In this document: piece by piece, positions 53,079-62,636 of the stretch
Layout of the letters: the number at the start of each line of letters is the position of its first letter
Numbering within the stretch: the first letter of the stretch is position 1
Source: Bacteroidota bacterium
GTDB lineage: Bacteria; Bacteroidota; Bacteroidia; Chitinophagales; Chitinophagaceae
Length of the DNA: 64,000 bases
Direction of reading: 5' to 3'
Assembly: GCA_016868895.1 (NCBI GenBank)
Contig: VGFK01000002.1
Location: 1 to 64,000 of the forward strand
Translations under genes and position numbers: made by a program
Notes under the pieces: model-generated
What the model saw: the letters and a program-made list of their open reading frames with translations, nothing else
The model's database searches: none
What the model was told of the DNA's origin: nothing

Positions 53079-55958
53079 TTAGTGGACAACTTTTACCGTT
53101 TGACTTTCTGATCCTGACTGAATGCGGATGAATTTGATCCCGACCGAGGCGCTCTTTGATCTTGGCTGCATGTGCGAAAGCGGTAATTGATGGTTCCCAG
53201 CACCTTTCATGCCCTTGTATAATTGTTGGAGTGTGCTGCCCTGTGCATCCAACACATCAATGCGAATGATTGCTGCTTTTTTGAGCTCGTACTTGAGTAT
53301 TGAACCTGTCTGTACCGGATTTGGGTAGACGGTTGCTTTGCCTGTTAGGACCATGCGTTCTGTTGGCCTGATTGCTGTGACCAGGGTACTGCTCAAATCT
53401 TTGTTGATGTATACATGGAACTCTCCGGGCTGCAGGGCAATGCTGGAAGATTTTCCCGTTACATTGATTGAGGTCTTGGTCAGGTAGCTGTACCAGGTCC
53501 CATCGGCGGGAAACGAAATGGCATTTGTTTTGTTGGACACGTCAAAACTGCCTACTACGACTACTTTTAGAGAATCCCCATCAATCAACATGGATTTCAC
53601 TGCACCGGCCAGGTCCAATTGATATTGATCTTTTGTAAAGGTTGTGAAGTAGCTGGGGTTCATGCGCAGGCGGAGCAAGTTGGAATAGACATCAAACAGT
53701 CCGCGTTTAAAAATATCAGTATAAAAATCCCAGACTGGAGATTTGTTGTCGAGCCGACAATTATCACTTACCGTTCCGTTTGTACATGTATTGATGGAAT
53801 AAGGGAAACCCAGCTCTCCGAACTGCCACATCATTTTTGGTCCCGGCATCATCGCCCAGAAGGCAGTTGCTGTCCCCATGCGTTTCAATGCAGTAAGTGT
53901 ATCGCGTGTGGAGTAGCTGCCCAGTTGATAGCCAAATTTGAGGTTTTTGTACATCAGCCGCTCTTCATCGTGGCTTTCCATGTATCCGATCAGATGGGCT
54001 TTTTCCCAACCCCTTCTCAATGAAGAGATATCACCGAAGTCCGAATTGCTGGTGAAGCCCATTGTCGCTTCGTTGAACTTGAAATTCCCATTTCCCCAGA
54101 ACAACATGCCGTAATTGGATAGTTCCCGCTCTTCAGAATTGTCGGCAAAGTGTTCCAGTATACAGTAGCTGCCAGGAGTTACCGATTGTGTACTGTCAAA
54201 TATCCTTTTCCAGGTAGAGATGCGGCTTGCATCATAGGCGCCCCAGGCTTGAACGTTGTTTGGGTTATTGGTTTGTGTAAATCCTTTTGAAAGATCCCAT
54301 CTGAAGCCGTCCAGTTTATAGTTCACGAGCCAGTGACGGATCACACGCGCTACAAGGTCCTTGGTGGCTTGCGACTCATGATTCATATCATATCCCACAT
54401 TGAAGGGGTGCTTGGCATCCGGATTGAGCCATGGGTTTTGGGATGAAGGTTTTCCGGTTGTTCCGTCCCAATACATCTGTGCAAGGGGAGAAGAACCAAA
54501 GACATGGTTCATGACAATGTCCATGATCACTGCGATTCCCTGTTGATGACAGGCATCGATGAATTCTTTGAGTGCATTTTCGGTTCCATAGAATTTATCG
54601 ACCGCAAAGAAAAAGTTGGGATTGTATCCCCAGCTCAGGTTTCCTTCAAACTCTGAAAACGGCATCAGTCCAATCGCATTGATGCCCAGCCGTTTCAAAT
54701 AGGGAAGGGTGTCTTTAAGTGTTTTAAAATTTCTGTTGGCGATAAAATCCCGAATCAATAATTCGTAAATGACCAGGTTGCGTTTATCGGGACGATTGAA
54801 CTGTGGAACTTTCCAGCTGTAGGGGACTTTCCCCGGTTGAAGTACGCTGACGATGCCTGTTGTTTTTGAAGTTGGATAAGCAGGAATAGAAGGATATGTT
54901 GCTGCAGGAATACTGTTGTCGTTGGAGGGATCCAACACCAATTCCGTATTGTAATCTGCAACGCGCAGCGTGCCATCTACCAACAATTGATAGGCATAGT
55001 TTGCTCCAGAAATCAATCGACCCATGCGTATCCAAAAACGATTTCCATCTGGGGTTTTGTTCATTTGTGACTGCTCGGTCTCTGTCCAATTGTTGAAATC
55101 GCCCAAGATGGCCATACGTGATTTGCCGGGAGCATAGACCACCACATACGCTGCGGTATCTCCGGGAAGATAGGTGATGCCATCGCCAATACCTGATGGA
55201 AGTGGAGCAATGGTTGCTGGTCCGGGTAAATAGAATTGAATGCTGTCGCTCACTTTTGTATTTCCACCAAAAGTTGCCTCAAATAGAATTTTTTGACCTC
55301 CAGGGTCGGTTAAAATGATTGATGCATTCAGTGTAGTAGCTGCTGCAGCTGTTGCGATTTGCTTGTTGTTGTAAAATAATTTTAAGTCGCCGGGATTATT
55401 GGTAGTTCCGGTGACGGGAAGGGTATCTCCAATTTTTTTATTGCTGACCGATAGGGAGCGGATATAGGTTGGCTGCGTTGCCGGTTCATCTATGCGGGCA
55501 AAATTGCCATTGTCGTAGACCGGAGCATACATGTCCGATCCATCTTCGTTGCGCAAGACTTTGCTTCCGGTTCCACTTCTGAAAAGAATGGCAATTCGTT
55601 GTATGCGTTCTGTTGAATTGGTGATGTTGAAGAAGCTCCTCAGTCCACCGTTTATGGTAAAGGTCCATTGGTTGGGAGAGCTGGAGGTTGCTTTTGCCAA
55701 AGGATCGGAAGTGCCCCACGTGAATTTCACATACTTCCAGTCCGATGCACTTGTGCTTTGCGTTGTGATGGCTCCAATGTGAACAAAGACATCCGATGCG
55801 GTATGATCGAGCAACCCTTTGTTTCCGAGTCGCGCATCTGCTGTGATGGTAACGGTAGAGCTGGTTTCTTGGATAAACGCGGGCGTCCATTTCAATAATT
55901 GAGCGGCTACCGGCTCAATGGTGAAACAGAGTATAAGTAAACACAGGAATTGTCGCAT
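53079..55958 (-). CDS. Secreted GH13 alpha-amylase-family protein with type IX sorting domain
   Basis: 959 aa. A signal peptide (MRQFLCLLILCF..VAAQ) leads into N-terminal beta-sandwich and CBM-like domains (about residues 20-380; MAILGDFNNWTE is the CBM48-like strand near 281). The GH13 barrel shows region I DIVMNHVFG near 481, region II GFRWDLSKG (nucleophile Asp) near 551, region III CILEHFADN (acid/base Glu) near 601 and region IV YMESHDEER near 662. After residue 880, YPNPVQTGSILKYEL begins a type A T9SS C-terminal sorting domain. It is likely a cell-surface alpha-glucan hydrolase or transferase. The ATG at 55958 is preferred. Confidence 0.92.
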   Translation of the reverse strand: MRQFLCLLILCFTIEPVAAQLLKWTPAFIQETSSTVTITADARLGNKGLLDHTASDVFVHIGAITTQSTSASDWKYVKFTWGTSDPLAKATSSSPNQWTFTINGGLRSFFNITNSTERIQRIAILFRSGTGSKVLRNEDGSDMYAPVYDNGNFARIDEPATQPTYIRSLSVSNKKIGDTLPVTGTTNNPGDLKLFYNNKQIATAAAATTLNASIILTDPGGQKILFEATFGGNTKVSDSIQFYLPGPATIAPLPSGIGDGITYLPGDTAAYVVVYAPGKSRMAILGDFNNWTETEQSQMNKTPDGNRFWIRMGRLISGANYAYQLLVDGTLRVADYNTELVLDPSNDNSIPAATYPSIPAYPTSKTTGIVSVLQPGKVPYSWKVPQFNRPDKRNLVIYELLIRDFIANRNFKTLKDTLPYLKRLGINAIGLMPFSEFEGNLSWGYNPNFFFAVDKFYGTENALKEFIDACHQQGIAVIMDIVMNHVFGSSPLAQMYWDGTTGKPSSQNPWLNPDAKHPFNVGYDMNHESQATKDLVARVIRHWLVNYKLDGFRWDLSKGFTQTNNPNNVQAWGAYDASRISTWKRIFDSTQSVTPGSYCILEHFADNSEERELSNYGMLFWGNGNFKFNEATMGFTSNSDFGDISSLRRGWEKAHLIGYMESHDEERLMYKNLKFGYQLGSYSTRDTLTALKRMGTATAFWAMMPGPKMMWQFGELGFPYSINTCTNGTVSDNCRLDNKSPVWDFYTDIFKRGLFDVYSNLLRLRMNPSYFTTFTKDQYQLDLAGAVKSMLIDGDSLKVVVVGSFDVSNKTNAISFPADGTWYSYLTKTSINVTGKSSSIALQPGEFHVYINKDLSSTLVTAIRPTERMVLTGKATVYPNPVQTGSILKYELKKAAIIRIDVLDAQGSTLQQLYKGMKGAGNHQLPLSHMQPRSKSASVGIKFIRIQSGSESQTVKVVH

Positions 55959-55998
55959 ACCATTTATGTGTATATTATACACATTTCAAATATACCTA

Positions 55999-56715
55999 TT
56001 ATTTGAATAGTCGCGATAATTTGTAGAGTCCCCAAAAATGTAGAACCGCCAATACCTCAAAAATCAAGATGTACCAGGGCCAGGGGCCCATGATCAGGGG
56101 GTTTTCTGCTATGGGTGGTTTGATCAGGTACATATAATTCGCGCCGCTGACCCAATTGAAAAGTCCAACCGTCAATGCAGCCAGTTGCGTGAGTAAAAAA
56201 ATGCTGAGCCAGGAATGCTTATCTGGTCTGAAATCCTTATGGATCAAAATAAACAGGCTGGTGAAGATCAGTCCACCGTGGCTGATGAAATACGAGTAGA
56301 AGAATATACCCTGCATGCCAAGGTCGAACTCTGGTGTCAACAGAGAATGAATTCCTCCAGTGGTTCCCCAGTAAAATGCAAAATGAGCCAGCAGATAATT
56401 AAACCGAAAGAGCAAGCTCATGCACATGAGTCCCGCTAATCCACACATGTGCAGTGGCAAGTTGTTTTGCATACTCCATTTGCCCAGGTTCAGTGCATAG
56501 GCATTTTCAATGAGCAGGTTGATCATGAGAACGGTAGCAATTATTTTGGGGTAGTTGGAACCCTTTGCCCAATCAAATTGAAATGGTAGATAAAGGAGCA
56601 GCCCAATGACTGCTGCTACTGCTCCGATGCAAGTCCACCATTGCAATGTGAAGCTTTCCATGATTACATGTGCATTCATCAAGAGCCGTTGTACCAACAA
56701 AGTAGCATTTTTCAC
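55999..56715 (-). CDS. TIGR02206 / YwaF-TMEM164-like membrane protein
   Basis: 238 aa with seven hydrophobic segments. Family sequences: LPLHMCGLAGLMCM (about residues 85-98), FAFYWGTTGGIHSLLTPEF near 112, GANYMYLIKPP near 190 and GPWPWYI near 210. The function of the bacterial YwaF family is not established; the human relative TMEM164 is a lipid acyltransferase, so a lipid-related role is possible but only inferred. It is divergent from the Rieske lipoprotein gene. Confidence 0.85.
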   Translation of the reverse strand: MKNATLLVQRLLMNAHVIMESFTLQWWTCIGAVAAVIGLLLYLPFQFDWAKGSNYPKIIATVLMINLLIENAYALNLGKWSMQNNLPLHMCGLAGLMCMSLLFRFNYLLAHFAFYWGTTGGIHSLLTPEFDLGMQGIFFYSYFISHGGLIFTSLFILIHKDFRPDKHSWLSIFLLTQLAALTVGLFNWVSGANYMYLIKPPIAENPLIMGPWPWYILIFEVLAVLHFWGLYKLSRLFK

Positions 56716-56780
56716 AGATTTATGACCGAATAACTTGCAATTCTGATTAAACCTTATTACTTTGATCCAAATTATTTACA

Positions 56781-57197
56781 ATGGAACGGAAAGATTTTCT
56801 CAATAAACTAACCGGTGGACTTGCACTCACTTGTGTTGCGTGCATGATGGAAGCCTGTTCAAAAGATAACGAAGGCTCTGACAACAATCCCGGCACGGCA
56901 CTGTTGACACTCAATTTAAACAGTCAGTTATTGGCCGTGGGGGATTACATCTCAGAAAATGGAGTCGTCATTGCCCGTTTAGCATCTGGCAATGCTGTGT
57001 CCAGTTTCGCTGCTTTTTCAAATGTTTGTCCCCATCAGGGTCAACAGGTGGTGTATCAAAAAAGCAGCAGTAACTTTTTCTGCAGCACACATTCTTCTTC
57101 ATTTTCTCAGGATGGGGCACGCACTGGCGGACCCGCTACCACTGGGTTAGCCAGAAAGACGGTTGCGATTACGGGTTCTACTTTGACTGTACGCTAA
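56781..57197 (+). CDS. Rieske [2Fe-2S] domain protein, predicted lipoprotein
   Basis: 138 aa. The N-terminus resembles a lipoprotein or Tat-like signal (MERKDFLNKLTGGLALTCVACMMEAC, Cys near 26 as a likely lipid site). The Rieske cluster ligands are CPHQGQ (about residues 82-87) and CSTHSSSF (about 101-108). The domain is small, with no oxygenase part, so it is an electron-transfer or envelope protein. No cytochrome bc1 partners are nearby. Its stop overlaps the convergent ABC gene by 4 bp. Confidence 0.88.
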   Translation: MERKDFLNKLTGGLALTCVACMMEACSKDNEGSDNNPGTALLTLNLNSQLLAVGDYISENGVVIARLASGNAVSSFAAFSNVCPHQGQQVVYQKSSSNFFCSTHSSSFSQDGARTGGPATTGLARKTVAITGSTLTVR

Positions 57198-58609
57198 CTT
57201 TCACTCACGATACACCCATTCTCCAAGGTCAGGAAATGGGTGATGCAGGAGGGAATGTCCTCCTCATAATGACTCACGTAGACCATTGAAAGTTCGATAA
57301 TTTGGGATATGCTGTCCAGCATGTCCCTTATTTTTTTGGTTTGAAGCGCATCCAGGCCCTGGCAGGGTTCATCTAATATCAATAAGGGTGGAGATTTAAC
57401 AAATGCGCGCGTCAGCATGACCAAGCGTTGTGTTCCAAGGGATAGCTGAAAGAGTGGACAATCGATGTACCTTTCGAGTCCCATTGCGCTAATCCATTCC
57501 AAAACAGTTGCTTGTTCATCCGGCGAAGGTTTCTTAAATAGGCCTATTGTGTCATAGAGTCCGGAAGCAACCGTCTCGTACACCGTGGCACTTCGATCAA
57601 AGTGAAGATGAAGCTCTGGCGATACGTACCCTATATTTTTTTTAATATCCCAAATGCTTTCACCGGATCCCCGTTTTTTTCCAAATAGCGAAACGTGATT
57701 GGAATAGGCTTGCGGGTGATCGGCGGTGATGAGGCTCAACAGGGTAGTCTTCCCCGAACCATTTTTCCCCTTGATGCACCATTTTTCTCCCTTCTCAAGG
57801 TTCCAATGGATGCCCTTCAATACATGTCTGTTTGCATAAACAACAGAAACGTTGTGCATTTCGATAAAGGTGGCCACCGACAGCTCACGGCATCGATAGG
57901 GCAGTATACTTTGTGGTATTACTTTTGTCGAGAGAAAGGATTGATATGCTGCTATGGCCTCTGTTGTGGATCCGCTGAAGATCAATTTGCCCTGATCAAT
58001 CACTATGCTGTTGTCAATAAAACCGGGAATATCGGAGGGATCGCAGCTCATGATGATGTCAATCCCTTCATGGTTAACGCATTCGAGTTGAGATGTAAGT
58101 TCTTTCCTTCCTTCTTTGTCCATTCCTGCAAACGGATGATCCATCACCAGCAGATTCGGTTGAGAAAGCAAGGCTTGAATGAGTTGGACCCGTTTGCTTT
58201 CTCCATTGGAGAGTTGAATCAAGGGCTTATGCATCGATGATGCAATGCCAAACTGATCCCTCCATTTATGGAGATGCTTTGTATCCCCTGCTAATAGTTC
58301 AGCAACGGTTATGGTTGCAGTGGAATCAGTTGAATTGAAACGTTGCTGGTAATAAAATTCTCGTGTGTTCTGTTTTGTAGTAAAACGGTGTTGTTGGTCG
58401 ACAAACACTGTTTTTTTCATGATGGGGGTATACTTGTAACTGCCCTGTGAAAAAAGTTGTCCCGCTAGCGCTTTGAGCAGTGTAGTTTTTCCAGAACCGG
58501 TGGGACCAATTACTGCCAGGCTGCACGAGCGCTCAAACGAGAACGATAGAGCATCCAGCACCTGTTTACCTCTCAATGCCACACTCATCTTGTTCAACGC
58601 GATTCCCAT
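57194..58609 (-). CDS. Double ABC-domain ATPase, ModF/PhrA-like
   Basis: 471 aa with two nucleotide-binding domains. N-domain: Walker A GPTGSGKTTLL (about residues 35-45), signature LSNGESKRVQ near 133, Walker B LLVMDHPFAGMD near 153. C-domain: GKNGSGKTTLL near 277, LSLGTQRLVM near 385, LLILDEPCQGLD near 405. There is no membrane domain or permease nearby, consistent with the soluble ModF-like group (often annotated molybdenum transport photorepair). Substrate and role are not known. Confidence 0.9.
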   Translation of the reverse strand: MGIALNKMSVALRGKQVLDALSFSFERSCSLAVIGPTGSGKTTLLKALAGQLFSQGSYKYTPIMKKTVFVDQQHRFTTKQNTREFYYQQRFNSTDSTATITVAELLAGDTKHLHKWRDQFGIASSMHKPLIQLSNGESKRVQLIQALLSQPNLLVMDHPFAGMDKEGRKELTSQLECVNHEGIDIIMSCDPSDIPGFIDNSIVIDQGKLIFSGSTTEAIAAYQSFLSTKVIPQSILPYRCRELSVATFIEMHNVSVVYANRHVLKGIHWNLEKGEKWCIKGKNGSGKTTLLSLITADHPQAYSNHVSLFGKKRGSGESIWDIKKNIGYVSPELHLHFDRSATVYETVASGLYDTIGLFKKPSPDEQATVLEWISAMGLERYIDCPLFQLSLGTQRLVMLTRAFVKSPPLLILDEPCQGLDALQTKKIRDMLDSISQIIELSMVYVSHYEEDIPSCITHFLTLENGCIVSES

Positions 58610-58691
58610 ACTGCGACCGTGAAAAGGTTTTCGGAATTGATGAAAGAATTACCGCGCGAATAAACTAAATTTATTTTAAATAAAGCTTGTC

Positions 58692-59918
58692 ATGTATAGA
58701 ATGCGTTCCTCTAGCCTGATTATATGGAGCTTTTGTTTCTTTATGCAGAGCAGTGCGCAATCGACTGCTCAGCCCATGAATGAATTGATCCGTGATCAAT
58801 TCCTTTTTGCTGCGCAACAGCTGCAGGTGTTGGGAAAAAATGTCCCCGATAGTCTAATGCCCCGAACCTTTAATCCTAAAACAGGGGCAATGGTTACGAG
58901 CGATACCAAGTGGTGGTGCAGCGGTTTTTTCCCTGCCAGTTTGCTTTATGTGTATGAACACACCAAAGATTCTGCGGTGCTGAGCATAGCCAAAAAAAGA
59001 CTTGCAATTCAGGAAAAAGAAAAACATTACACGGGAAATCATGATTTAGGATTCATGATTTTTAATCCTTTTGGAAACGCGTACCGTATTTTAGGAAATC
59101 CTGAATATCGCAATACTATTGATACCGCAGCTTTATCGCTGGTGACCCGTTATCGTGAATTGATCCAATCCATACAGAGCTGGAACAGCAATAAAACGTT
59201 TAGCTGTCCCGTCATCATCGACAACATGATGAATCTTGAACTGTTGCTGTATGTATCCCAACAGGGCGCCAATCCTCAATTCCGCGAGATTGCGCTCAAG
59301 CATGCCAATACCACCATCCGGAACCATTATCGGAACAATTACAGTGCCTTTCATGTGTTGGATTACGACCTGTTGAAAGGGACGTTTGTAGGAAAAAACC
59401 ATCAGGGGTACAACGATGGATCTACTTGGGCGCGCGGGCAGGCATGGGGGTTGTATGGATTTGTCATGGTATACCGGTATACGCAGGATAAGAAATACCT
59501 CGACTTTGCTCGGAACATTGCCTCCTTCTTATTGGATCATCCTCGAATGCCACAAAATTTAATACCCTATTGGGATTTTGATGCGCCCAACATTCCCAAT
59601 GCCTTGCGGGATGCATCTGCCGCCGCAATCCTTTCTTCTGCATTCCTTGAATTGTCCCTGTATACAGACCGAAAGGAAAAAGAGCGGTATATCCGATCAG
59701 CAGAAACCATTATTCGGGGTCTTGCTTCAGCGGAATATCGTACGGAGTTGGGACAAAACGGAGGGTTTCTGATCAAGCATGGCGTAGGACATTTGCCGGC
59801 TAATTCAGAAGTCGATCAACCTTTGACCTACGGTGATTATTATTTTCTGGAGTCTCTGCACCGTTATCAGGAGTGGGTAGTAAACGGTCAGGGTTTCTTA
59901 AACGCTAAAAGACCATGA
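58692..59918 (+). CDS. Glycoside hydrolase family 88 protein (unsaturated glucuronyl hydrolase-like)
   Basis: 408 aa with a signal peptide ending SSAQ near residue 23. The (alpha/alpha)6-barrel is typical of GH88: KWWCSGFFPASLLYVYE (about residues 75-91), NHDLGFMI near 116 with the key Asp, VIIDNMMNLELLLY near 175 with the second catalytic Asp, and STWARGQAWGLYGFVM near 241. Family members remove unsaturated uronic acids left by polysaccharide lyases. There is no lyase or SusC/D pair around it, so the substrate is unknown. The last 31 bp overlap the convergent methyltransferase gene. Confidence 0.92.
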   Translation: MYRMRSSSLIIWSFCFFMQSSAQSTAQPMNELIRDQFLFAAQQLQVLGKNVPDSLMPRTFNPKTGAMVTSDTKWWCSGFFPASLLYVYEHTKDSAVLSIAKKRLAIQEKEKHYTGNHDLGFMIFNPFGNAYRILGNPEYRNTIDTAALSLVTRYRELIQSIQSWNSNKTFSCPVIIDNMMNLELLLYVSQQGANPQFREIALKHANTTIRNHYRNNYSAFHVLDYDLLKGTFVGKNHQGYNDGSTWARGQAWGLYGFVMVYRYTQDKKYLDFARNIASFLLDHPRMPQNLIPYWDFDAPNIPNALRDASAAAILSSAFLELSLYTDRKEKERYIRSAETIIRGLASAEYRTELGQNGGFLIKHGVGHLPANSEVDQPLTYGDYYFLESLHRYQEWVVNGQGFLNAKRP

Positions 59919-60613
59919 CGAGGATCATCTCCTAAGTCCTCTTCAATGAATTCGAAGCCGGCCTCTATGGCCCAGTTCCGATAGGATGTGAATGCTACCG
60001 GAAAATCACATGCATAAAGATGCGATATGACGCTTGATTTCTCCACTGCGTTCAGAGCATGCCAGTCATTGTTGATCCAAGTAGCGTACGACGACCTGTA
60101 TGCTTCGGTTGTTTGCAACGCTTGACGCTTGATGTCAATCAAGATGAATACTCCACCTTGACTGGTCTTTGAAAAACAGGATTGAATAAAGGCTTTTTTC
60201 TTTTCGTCAATAAGATGGTGCAGGGCGAAGCTGCTGTAAATGAAGTTGAATGACCCGTTCAGCCGCTCAATTTCTTCTTCCATTTTGCCAGTTATCAATT
60301 GCAGTGGACTGTTCAATGCAGAAAGGTTCTGTTCGGCAATCTTTAACGCCTGAGGAGAGAGATCAATGCCGGTGTAGTGCTTGACGCCGAATGGGTTAAG
60401 TACCTGTACCAGTTGGTGTGCGTCTCCGCATCCCAAATCCAGCACTCGGAGGTCTTGAGCGCCAAGGTGGTGGTCAAGAATGGTGCCCGTAGCTGCTCCC
60501 AGTGAGTGATGATTCATGTAATCCGACTCAATGATCGTTTGATAGATCTTCCAGTGTTGAATGAAGATAGCAGCGGGATCGCTGTTGACTTGTTGCATTG
60601 AATCTTCGCGCAT
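59888..60613 (-). CDS. Class I SAM-dependent methyltransferase
   Basis: 241 aa (or slightly less if the second Met, residue 6, is the true start). SAM motif I VLDLGCGDAHQLVQ is at about residues 57-70, the acidic motif II YTGIDLSPQALKIA near 80, and the post-motif FNFIYSSFALHHL near 122. The substrate is not known; the compact fold suggests a small-molecule methylase. It begins right next to dapA in the same direction (no gap), and overlaps the 3' end of the GH88 gene. Confidence 0.83.
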   Translation of the reverse strand: MREDSMQQVNSDPAAIFIQHWKIYQTIIESDYMNHHSLGAATGTILDHHLGAQDLRVLDLGCGDAHQLVQVLNPFGVKHYTGIDLSPQALKIAEQNLSALNSPLQLITGKMEEEIERLNGSFNFIYSSFALHHLIDEKKKAFIQSCFSKTSQGGVFILIDIKRQALQTTEAYRSSYATWINNDWHALNAVEKSSVISHLYACDFPVAFTSYRNWAIEAGFEFIEEDLGDDPRHGLLAFKKP

Positions 60614-61495
60614 TTAAATCCCCTTCATGATTTCTTGAATCGTTGATTTGTGTTTATCGCTGACGCTGTATACCGGCAGCCTGAAATATTCTTGGATGAG
60701 TCCCATTTGTGCTAAGTAATGTTTTATGCCACTTGGACTGCCTTCGGCAAACATTGACTGGATGACGGGAAGCATTTTTGCATGCGTGGGTCGCGCGCCA
60801 TCAAAATTTCCATTCAGGCATTGGTTCACCATTTCAGAAAACTGACGAGGGTACGCGTTTGCCACAACGGAAATCACTCCTGAAGCTCCACACGCAACCA
60901 AGGGCAAGGTGATGGCGTCATCACCGCTGATGACTGAAAAATGATCGGGCTTTTCACTGATGATCTGCATGATCTGTTCCATGTTGCCAGAAGCTTCCTT
61001 GGTGGCGACGATATTGCTGCAGGAAGCGGCTATTCGCAGGGTAGTTGCTGCTGTAACATTCATGCTGGTTCTCCCTGGAACATTGTACATAATCAGCGGA
61101 AGGGGAGCGTTATCATTCAAGTAGCGGTAATGCTGATAAATGCCTTCGCTGTTGGGTTTGTTGTAATAGGGACTGACCGACAAAATTGCCGTATAGCCGG
61201 AGAGGTCAAATGTGTTCATGGCTTCTGCCACCGCACGGGTGTCGTTTCCACCGATTCCCGCGACTAGTCCAAGCCGATTTGCATTGAATTGATTTACAAG
61301 TGAAAATACCCGTTGCTTTTCTGATGCGTTCAGTGTTGCGCTTTCACCGGTTGTTCCCAGAACGACCAAATAATTCACCCCACCAGATACTAAATGATCA
61401 ATCAGTTGGTGTAAGGATAATTCATCAATATTGCCTTGTTCATCAAAAGGAGTAACAATTGCAACTCCTGTTCCTTTCCAGCTGCTTGTATTCAT
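60614..61495 (-). CDS. dapA: 4-hydroxy-tetrahydrodipicolinate synthase
   Basis: 293 aa. It condenses pyruvate and aspartate semialdehyde on the lysine/diaminopimelate pathway. GTTGESATL is at about residues 47-55, YNVPGRTS (catalytic Tyr near 137) and IVATKEASGN (Schiff-base Lys near 165) are present, and the SGDDAITLPLVACGASGVISV stretch is near 189. It sits 19 bp after accA, the same direction, in an arrangement typical of a metabolic operon with cell-envelope functions. Confidence 0.96.
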   Translation of the reverse strand: MNTSSWKGTGVAIVTPFDEQGNIDELSLHQLIDHLVSGGVNYLVVLGTTGESATLNASEKQRVFSLVNQFNANRLGLVAGIGGNDTRAVAEAMNTFDLSGYTAILSVSPYYNKPNSEGIYQHYRYLNDNAPLPLIMYNVPGRTSMNVTAATTLRIAASCSNIVATKEASGNMEQIMQIISEKPDHFSVISGDDAITLPLVACGASGVISVVANAYPRQFSEMVNQCLNGNFDGARPTHAKMLPVIQSMFAEGSPSGIKHYLAQMGLIQEYFRLPVYSVSDKHKSTIQEIMKGI

Positions 61496-61514
61496 TATTG
61501 TGATGGGTTAAGGT

Positions 61515-62495
61515 TTAAGTGGTAGATGATTCTTCCCAGCGACCCATGCGTGAAAATTTTTCAATTCGCTGATCAATTCTGGTTTCAGGATCAACCGACT
61601 GCAACTCGTGTATTCCTTTCAGGATATGGCTTTTCAGTAACAATGCGGCTTCATTGTGATCCCAATGTGCCCCACCCAGTGGTTCCGGAACAATGCCGTC
61701 CACCAATCCAAAATTCAGCATGTGTTCGGATGTCAACTTGAGTTCTTCTGCCGCTTTTTCTTTTTGGTCCCAGCTTCTCCACAGGATGGAACTGCAGCTT
61801 TCCGGAGAAATCACGGTGTACCAGGTATTGGCCAGCATATACACCCGATCACCCACGCCAATCCCCATGGCTCCTCCGCTGGCACCTTCGCCAATAATGA
61901 CACATAGTACGGGTACGCGCAGCTGGAGCATTTCAAGAATATTTTTTGCGATGGCTTCCCCTTGTCCTCTTTCTTCTGCTTCTATACCGGGGAATGCCCC
62001 TGGTGTATCCACCAGGGTGATGATGGGCTTATTGAATTTTTCTGCCAACTTCATGAGCCGCAGGGCTTTTCGGTATCCTTCCGGATTGGCCATTCCAAAA
62101 TTCCGGATTTGACGCATTTTGGTATTGGATCCTTTTTGCTGTCCCAGGATCATGACCGTAGCGCCGTCGAGTTTTGCAAACCCCCCTACAATGGCTTTAT
62201 CGTCTTTGAAGTTTCGGTCGCCATGCAGCTCAACAAAATCCGTACACATTTTTTCGATGTAGGTCAGAGTGTAGGGCCGATCGGGGTGGCGGCTGAGTTG
62301 AACTTTTTGCCAGGGAGTGAGTTGATCGTTGATCTCCTTCTTCTTTTCTTGAACCTTTGATTCAAGGTCTTTTATGGATGGATTCAAATCGATGTTGTTC
62401 TTGGCAGCCGTTGTTTTTAATTGTTCAATTTGATCGAAGAGGTCCATTATTGGCTTCTCAAAGTCTAAAAACTGTCGGGTGGTAGATTCAGACAT
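61515..62495 (-). CDS. accA: Acetyl-CoA carboxylase carboxyltransferase subunit alpha
   Basis: 326 aa. The carboxyltransferase alpha subunit that, with AccD, transfers the carboxyl group to acetyl-CoA to make malonyl-CoA for fatty acids. [13 protein letters not shown] (about residues 87-99), [20 protein letters not shown]-type central helix near 139, [22 protein letters not shown] near 165 and [17 protein letters not shown] near 206 are conserved. The N-terminal helical part is standard. It lies upstream of dapA. Confidence 0.97.
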   Translation of the reverse strand: MSESTTRQFLDFEKPIMDLFDQIEQLKTTAAKNNIDLNPSIKDLESKVQEKKKEINDQLTPWQKVQLSRHPDRPYTLTYIEKMCTDFVELHGDRNFKDDKAIVGGFAKLDGATVMILGQQKGSNTKMRQIRNFGMANPEGYRKALRLMKLAEKFNKPIITLVDTPGAFPGIEAEERGQGEAIAKNILEMLQLRVPVLCVIIGEGASGGAMGIGVGDRVYMLANTWYTVISPESCSSILWRSWDQKEKAAEELKLTSEHMLNFGLVDGIVPEPLGGAHWDHNEAALLLKSHILKGIHELQSVDPETRIDQRIEKFSRMGRWEESSTT

Positions 62496-62636
62496 TTCAA
62501 ACTATTAATTGGGCCGTAAAGGTAGGAAAAATCAATTTTTGGATACTGAGATACAAAATGCTGATAATCAGCTGATATTATACACGCCTGATCAAACGCT
62601 GAAGTGTTGAATCAGGTAGGTATCTTGTGGTAAGAA

